The notes under the pieces were generated by a model. The model searched no databases, was not told the origin of the DNA, and saw only the letters and a program-made list of their open reading frames with translations. Shown here in pieces: positions 6,747-10,699 of a stretch of 10,699 bases of DNA (its first letter is position 1; the number at the start of each line of letters is the position of its first letter). Origin of the DNA: RYN-433 sp036558265. GTDB taxonomy: Bacteria > Planctomycetota > Phycisphaerae > Tepidisphaerales > Tepidisphaeraceae. The position numbers and the translations under genes were made by a program. Location: the NCBI GenBank assembly GCA_036558265.1, contig DATBFY010000109.1:1-10699 (forward strand), given 5' to 3'.

Positions 6747-8177
6747 ATGCCTCACGACACCTACGAATCCCCCCTCGCGACGCGCAACGCTTCGCCGGAA
6801 ATGCTTCGACTCTTCTCGCCGCAGCACAAGTTTGGGCTTTGGCGGCGGCTTTGGCTGGAGCTGGCGCGGTGCGAGCGCGAGCTGGGAATCGACCGGATCA
6901 CCGACGATGCGCTGCGGCAGTTGGAGGGCCGCCTCGATGACATCGACTTCCCCCGCGCCGCCCAGCACGAGAAGCGGCTCCGCCACGACGTGATGGCCCA
7001 CGTACACACGTTCGAGGAGGCTGCGCCGGCGGCCAAGGGGATCATCCACCTGGGGGCGACCAGCCAGTACGTGGTGGACAACGCGGACCTGATCATCATG
7101 CGGGACGCGCTGCGGCTGGTGGCCGGGCGGCTGGCCAACGCGATCGACGCGCTGGCAGACTTCGCGCTCAAGTGGAAGGACCTGCCGACGCTGGGCTATA
7201 CGCACTTTCAGCCGGCACAGCTCACGACGGTCGGCAAGCGGGCGACGCTCTGGGCGCAGGACCTGGCGATCGACCTGGAAGAGGTCGAGCACCGCATCGC
7301 CGGCCTGCGCTTCCGCGGCGTGAAGGGGACGACCGGCACGCAGGCATCGTTCCTCGCGCTCTTCGACGGCGATCATGCCAAGGTCGAAGAGCTGGACCGC
7401 CGCGTGACCCAGCGGTTCGGCTTCGCCGAGTCGTTCGCCGTCACCGGTCAAACCTACCCGCGGAAGATCGACGCCCAGATCAGCAGCGACCTTGCCGGCA
7501 TCGCCGCCAGCGTACACCGCTTCGCCAACGACGTGCGCCTGCTGGCAGGGATGAAACAGATCGAGGAGCCCTTCGAGGCCGACCAGGTGGGCTCCAGCGC
7601 CATGGCCTACAAGCGCAACCCGATGCGCTGCGAGCGCGCCACCGGCTTGGCGAGGTTCGTGATCAGCCTGGCAAATAGCCCCCTGCAGACGGCGGCCGAG
7701 CAGTGGTTCGAGCGGACGCTCGATGACAGCAGCAACAAGCGATTGAGCATCCCCGAGGCGTTCCTGGCGATCGACGGCTGCCTGCAGATCGTCGTCAACG
7801 TCGCGCGCGGGCTGGTCGTTTACGCCAAGGTCATCGAGAGCTTCGTCAACGCCGAGCTGCCGTTCATGGCCACGGAGGAGATCCTGATGGCCGGCGTGCG
7901 CTGCGGCGGCGACCGCCAGCAGCTCCACGAGCGCATCCGCCAGCACTCGATGGACGCCGCGCGGGCGGTGAAGGAAGAAGGCCGGGCAAACGACCTGCTG
8001 GAGCGGCTGAAGAGTGATCCGGCGTTTGCGAACGTCAACCTGGGCAGCGTCCTCGATCCGAGGCGCTATGTGGGTCGGGCGCCACAGCAGGTGGTGGCGT
8101 TCGTGGAGAAGGTGGTGGGGCCGATCCGGGCCCGCTATAACGACGTGCTGGGGCAGGCGGTGGAGCTGAAGGTTTGA
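6747..8177 (+). CDS. purB: Adenylosuccinate lyase
   Basis: The 476-residue product belongs to the fumarase/aspartase superfamily and matches adenylosuccinate lyase throughout. The enzyme releases fumarate from SAICAR and from adenylosuccinate in purine nucleotide synthesis and acts as a cytosolic homotetramer. Visible motifs: HLGATSQYVVDNADL (His101), GYTHFQPAQLTTVGKRA (His153, expected catalytic acid), RFRGVKGTTGTQASFL, and the superfamily signature GSSAMAYKRNP (residues 282-292), whose mobile loop carries the catalytic serine. QWFERTLDDSSNKR and ELPFMATEEILM follow. Length and wording resemble the animal ADSL branch more than the shorter Bacillus or E. coli PurB proteins. The frame is open further upstream, but that part is translated heptamer repeat, so ATG 6747, which begins MPHDTYESPLATR, is preferred. 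No ribosome binding site is visible. It appears to be its own transcription unit. Confidence 0.95.
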   Translation: MPHDTYESPLATRNASPEMLRLFSPQHKFGLWRRLWLELARCERELGIDRITDDALRQLEGRLDDIDFPRAAQHEKRLRHDVMAHVHTFEEAAPAAKGIIHLGATSQYVVDNADLIIMRDALRLVAGRLANAIDALADFALKWKDLPTLGYTHFQPAQLTTVGKRATLWAQDLAIDLEEVEHRIAGLRFRGVKGTTGTQASFLALFDGDHAKVEELDRRVTQRFGFAESFAVTGQTYPRKIDAQISSDLAGIAASVHRFANDVRLLAGMKQIEEPFEADQVGSSAMAYKRNPMRCERATGLARFVISLANSPLQTAAEQWFERTLDDSSNKRLSIPEAFLAIDGCLQIVVNVARGLVVYAKVIESFVNAELPFMATEEILMAGVRCGGDRQQLHERIRQHSMDAARAVKEEGRANDLLERLKSDPAFANVNLGSVLDPRRYVGRAPQQVVAFVEKVVGPIRARYNDVLGQAVELKV

Positions 8178-8241
8178 GGTAAACCCGAATACGAGTTGCC
8201 CGCCGCCTGTGTGCGGTCGCGATTTCGTTTCATCGGTGGCG

Positions 8242-8247
8242 TAGAAT
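8242..8247 (+). promoter_or_regulatory. Candidate -10 element TAGAAT upstream of the structured leader
   Basis: TAGAAT matches the -10 consensus at five of six bases and lies within GTGGCGTAGAATG, which resembles GTGGTATAGAATG at 4161-4173. No good -35 is visible at 16-18 bp. Initiation some 7-10 nt downstream would fall right at the 5' edge of the predicted stem starting at 8256. Confidence 0.35.
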
Positions 8248-8255
8248 GACCTCCT

Positions 8256-8358
8256 CGGGGCATGCGCGATCGTTGGGCTGAATCGTTCAAGCCACCGCGG
8301 TCATTGGCCGACGATCGTTGTGGCGAGCCTCGCGCGCGTCCGGCGTGCGTATGCCCCG
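8256..8358 (+). ncRNA. Candidate structured RNA / 5' leader of the GH15 gene
   Basis: In the gap between purB and the GH15 gene, 8256-8267 pairs with 8347-8358 to form a 12-bp stem (CGGGGCATGCGC with GCGTATGCCCCG, one G-U). Directly adjacent, 8268-8276 (GATCGTTGG) pairs with 8308-8316 (CCGACGATC) over 9 bp with one G-U. Inside it, 8277-8292 can form a small hairpin with a TCG loop and one bulge. On the 3' side, GCGA (8323-8326) pairs with TCGC (8330-8333). This gives a branched fold ending 43 nt before the GH15 ATG. A TAGAAT -10-like element lies just upstream. I recognise no known RNA family. It could be a cis-regulatory leader or a small RNA; the fold was drawn by hand without energies. Confidence 0.35.
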
Positions 8359-8401
8359 CTGACCCCCGGGCCTGATCGAACACGAAAAGCGAGTTCCCGC
8401 A

Positions 8402-10699
8402 ATGCCCCGTGACATCCCGGTCGGAAACGGCAAGCTGCTCGTCACCTTCGACCACCAGTACCAGGTCCGCGACCTCTACTTCCCCCACGTCGGGCAGGAG
8501 AACCACGCCGGCGCCGGGCCATGCCGCTTTGGGGTCTACGCCGACCTCCCCGGCCGACACAAGTCCCAGCTCTTCTGGACGTCCGACCCCGGCTGGCAGA
8601 TCCGGCAACGTTATTTGCGCGACACGCTCACCACCTCGGTCAGCCTCGACCACCGCGACCTGCGGATCGCGATGTACTGCAACGACGTGGTGGACTTCCA
8701 CCGCCCGGTCTTCGTACGCAAGATCAAGATCAAGAACCTCTCGTCCGCCGACCGCCTGGTGCGCGTCATCCATCACCAGGACTTCAACATGTGGGGGACG
8801 AAGATCGGCGACACCGCCTACTACGACCCGGACCTGCGCGCGATCGTCCATTACCGCGGCAAGCGCTACGTGATGGTCAGCTTCTACGCCTCGGGCGAGC
8901 AGCGGATCGATGAGTACGCAACCGGCACCAGCGGCTTCCACGGCGCCGAGGGCACCTGGCGCGACGCCGAGGACGGACACCTCCAGGGCAACCCCATCGC
9001 CCAGGGCGCCGTCGATTCGACGATCGCCCACCACGCCCACCTCCCCGCCGACGGCGAGCGCACGCTCTACCTGGTCCTGATCGCCGCCCAATCCCGCGAG
9101 GAGCTGATCGACCTGCACAAGTGGCTGGTCAAGCACCAGCCCCAGGGCGTGATCGATCGCACGACCAGCTACTGGCGCCTGTGGGCCGGCGGGACCAACA
9201 TCAACTTCGGCAACCTGCCGCCCAAGGTGGTGGACCTGTTCAAGCGGTCGCTCCTGGTCACGCGCACGCAGATCGACAACGACGGCGCGATCATGGCCGC
9301 CAACGACAGCGACATCATGCAGTTCTCCCGCGACACCTATTCGTACATGTGGCCGCGGGACGGGGCCCTGGTCGCCAACGCGCTGGACATGGCGGGATTT
9401 TCCGACCTGGCGCGCTCCTTCTTCAGCTTCTGCCAGCGAACGATCACAGCCGAGGGCTACTTCTATCACAAGTACAACCCCGACGGCTCGCCCGCCTCCT
9501 CCTGGCACCCCTGGATCGTCAAGGGCAACCGCGCGCTGCCGATCCAGGAGGACGAGACGGCGTTGGTCGTCTGGGCGATCTGGCGGCACTACTACCGCTA
9601 CCGCGACATCGAGTTCATCCGCCCGCTCTGGGTGGACGTGGTTCAGAAGGCCGCCGACTTCATGGTGCGCTATCGCGACCCGGCCACCGGCCTGCCGCTG
9701 CCGTCTTACGACCTGTGGGAAGAGCGCTGGGGCATCCACGCCTTCACCGTCGCCACGGTCTATGGCAGCCTGAAAGCCGCGCGCAACTTCGCCGTCTGCT
9801 TCGGCGACCGCGCCAAGGCCGATCTCTACAACCGCGCCGCCGACGAGATCCGCGAGGCCGCCGCCAAACACCTCTGGAACCCCAACCTCAAGCGCTTCGT
9901 GCGCCGCCTGGTCCCCAAGGACGCCCCCACCCCGCCCGACGATCCCAACTACCAGGACGACGGCCGCCTGGTCTCAACGGACAACGGACCACGGACCACG
10001 GACAACGAGCCCCGGACCTCCGACCTCTTCGAAGTCGACGAGGTCCTCGACGCCTCCATCTACGCCATCTTCAAGTTCCACCTCTTCGAGGCCGACGACC
10101 CCCGCGTCGAGGCCACGATGAAGGCCATCGAAGAGAAACTCTGGGTCAAGACCCGCGTCGGCGGCGTCGCCCGTTACGAGAACGACTACTACCACCGCGT
10201 CTCCAACGACATCGCCAGCGTCCCGGGCAATCCCTGGTTCATCTGCACGCTGTGGCTCGCCGACTATTTCATCACCCGCGCCAAGACCCCGGCCGAGCTC
10301 AAGCTCGCCCTGCCCATCTTCGAGTGGACCGCCAGCCACGCCCTCGAATCCGGCGTCCTCGCCGAGCAGGTCAACCCGTACACCAACGAGCCGATCTCCG
10401 TCAGCCCGCTGACCTGGTCCCACGCCACCGTCGTCAGCACCGTGATCAAGTACCTGGAAAAGCTCGAGGAGCTCCAGACCTGCGGCACGTGCCATCAGCC
10501 CGTCTATCGCCTGCGCCGCCGCGGACAGGTCGAGGTCAAGTCCCAGGCCCACTTCGACCGTCTGGACGCCGATTTCGAGCAGGCGGAAGGGCGCGAGATG
10601 GCCAGCGCTGTCGGCAAGTTCACCCGTCCCGACCCGCGCACCAAGCAGACCGTCAAGGCCATTTTGGCGATCGACACCCGCGACTGCATCGGCTGCGAC
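8402..10699 (+). CDS. Glycoside hydrolase family 15 (glucoamylase/trehalase-like), 3' end outside window
   Basis: The frame opens at ATG 8402 and stays open to the last base, giving 766 visible residues. GH15 enzymes are inverting hydrolases that release glucose from alpha-glucans, dextrans or trehalose. No signal peptide is seen, so it is probably cytosolic. The N-terminal ~265 residues start IPVGNGKLLVTFDHQYQVRD and match the beta-sandwich domain of bacterial GH15 proteins. The (alpha/alpha)6 barrel follows: YMWPRDGA (Trp317-Asp320), YDLWEERWG with Glu440 as general acid, NPWFICTLWLADY, and VLAEQVNPYT with Glu655 as general base, then SPLTWSHA (668-675). Both catalytic Glu are present. Two oddities: residues 526-539 are the duplication TDNGPRT/TDNEPRT encoded by a 7-bp-period repeat, and after the barrel there are two Cys pairs, C694-x2-C697 and C762-x2-C765, suggesting an added metal-binding module. 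No ribosome binding site is evident. Exact substrate cannot be told. Confidence 0.92.
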   Translation, partial: MPRDIPVGNGKLLVTFDHQYQVRDLYFPHVGQENHAGAGPCRFGVYADLPGRHKSQLFWTSDPGWQIRQRYLRDTLTTSVSLDHRDLRIAMYCNDVVDFHRPVFVRKIKIKNLSSADRLVRVIHHQDFNMWGTKIGDTAYYDPDLRAIVHYRGKRYVMVSFYASGEQRIDEYATGTSGFHGAEGTWRDAEDGHLQGNPIAQGAVDSTIAHHAHLPADGERTLYLVLIAAQSREELIDLHKWLVKHQPQGVIDRTTSYWRLWAGGTNINFGNLPPKVVDLFKRSLLVTRTQIDNDGAIMAANDSDIMQFSRDTYSYMWPRDGALVANALDMAGFSDLARSFFSFCQRTITAEGYFYHKYNPDGSPASSWHPWIVKGNRALPIQEDETALVVWAIWRHYYRYRDIEFIRPLWVDVVQKAADFMVRYRDPATGLPLPSYDLWEERWGIHAFTVATVYGSLKAARNFAVCFGDRAKADLYNRAADEIREAAAKHLWNPNLKRFVRRLVPKDAPTPPDDPNYQDDGRLVSTDNGPRTTDNEPRTSDLFEVDEVLDASIYAIFKFHLFEADDPRVEATMKAIEEKLWVKTRVGGVARYENDYYHRVSNDIASVPGNPWFICTLWLADYFITRAKTPAELKLALPIFEWTASHALESGVLAEQVNPYTNEPISVSPLTWSHATVVSTVIKYLEKLEELQTCGTCHQPVYRLRRRGQVEVKSQAHFDRLDADFEQAEGREMASAVGKFTRPDPRTKQTVKAILAIDTRDCIGCD
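9976..10017 (+). repeat. 7-bp-period repeat inside the GH15 coding sequence
   Basis: Units of seven bases follow each other: AACGGAC (9976), AACGGAC (9983), CACGGAC (9990), CACGGAC (9997), AACGAGC (10004), CCCGGAC (10011). Three units equal 21 bp, so the reading frame is kept, and the protein shows two 7-residue copies, TDNGPRT and TDNEPRT (residues 526-539). The site lies in a Pro/Asp-rich loop region before the conserved 'VDEVLDASIYAIFKF' segment, where extra residues should be tolerated. Confidence 0.8.

Noticed and set aside
5562..7946. Antisense open frame of 794 codons spanning M48 and purB
   Set aside because: It crosses two well-supported genes and the intergenic heptamer array, and its composition is low-complexity His/Gln/Arg/Pro. 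Not a gene.
8171..8185. GGTTT-N5-AAACC hairpin at the purB stop codon as a terminator
   Set aside because: Only a 5-bp stem with weak pairs and no T-tract; it overlaps the stop codon.
8246..8281. Short leader peptide ORF of 11 residues starting ATG 8246
   Set aside because: Very short, no ribosome binding site, overlaps the -10-like element and the stem; no regulatory codon run.
8267..8320. Direct repeat CGATCGTTG (8267-8275 and 8312-8320) as paired operator sites
   Set aside because: The first copy is largely explained by base pairing with the reverse-complement sequence around the second copy in the RNA fold; no independent evidence for protein binding.
8257..8357. tRNA gene, because GGGGCAT...ATGCCCC could be a 7-bp acceptor stem and GTTCAA occurs inside
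   Set aside because: The enclosed length is too long, GTTCAA is in the wrong place for a T-loop, and no anticodon or D arm can be drawn. The pairing also extends to 12 bp.
8135..9871. Antisense open frame of 578 codons opposite the GH15 gene
   Set aside because: Val/Gly/Asp-rich translation without motifs, opposite the conserved GH15 catalytic residues.
1..10699. CRISPR array, insertion sequence, phage or defence system
   Set aside because: No spacer-repeat pattern, transposase, integrase, attachment site or defence-type domain was found; the genes are metabolic or envelope-related.

Overview
This is a GC-rich, densely packed window in which every convincing gene lies on the + strand. I infer a soil or freshwater planctomycete, possibly of the Phycisphaerae. 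The basis is the base composition, the near absence of Shine-Dalgarno sequences, an AlgI-like acyltransferase paired with an SGNH-like protein, an animal-type adenylosuccinate lyase, and 7-bp-period repeats. No rRNA or marker gene in the window fixes the taxonomy.

Layout. Positions 2-1174 hold the C-terminal part of a glycoside-hydrolase-like protein whose start lies upstream of the window. Positions 1294-4067 hold a two-gene unit for surface-polymer O-acylation: an AlgI-like MBOAT membrane acyltransferase, then, 14 bp later, a membrane-anchored SGNH-like protein. Positions 4171-6608 hold a second compact unit: a lipoprotein of unknown function, an M48-type membrane metalloprotease homologue whose ATG overlaps the lipoprotein stop codon, and a possible 40-residue peptide gene with one of the few good ribosome binding sites here. 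An inverted array of GA-rich heptamers (6614-6710) then separates this unit from purB (6747-8177). A 224-bp gap follows that appears to encode a structured RNA leader (8256-8358). From 8402 to the window end runs a large family GH15 alpha-glucan or trehalose hydrolase, still open at the last base (766 residues visible).

How the parts may work together. The glycoside hydrolase and the MBOAT/SGNH pair suggest metabolism and modification of extracellular or envelope polysaccharide. The lipoprotein and M48 homologue look like a translationally coupled envelope pair. purB is purine housekeeping and GH15 is probably cytosolic glucan or trehalose turnover.

Most notable items: (1) a candidate structured RNA upstream of GH15, with a 12-bp closing stem directly stacked on a 9-bp stem; (2) two unrelated 7-bp-period repeats, one forming an intergenic inverted array and one lying in frame inside the GH15 gene; (3) an M48 homologue with HDLGH in place of HExxH; (4) two CxxC pairs after the GH15 catalytic domain. 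All folds, promoters and family assignments were made by eye, with no searches or computed folding.
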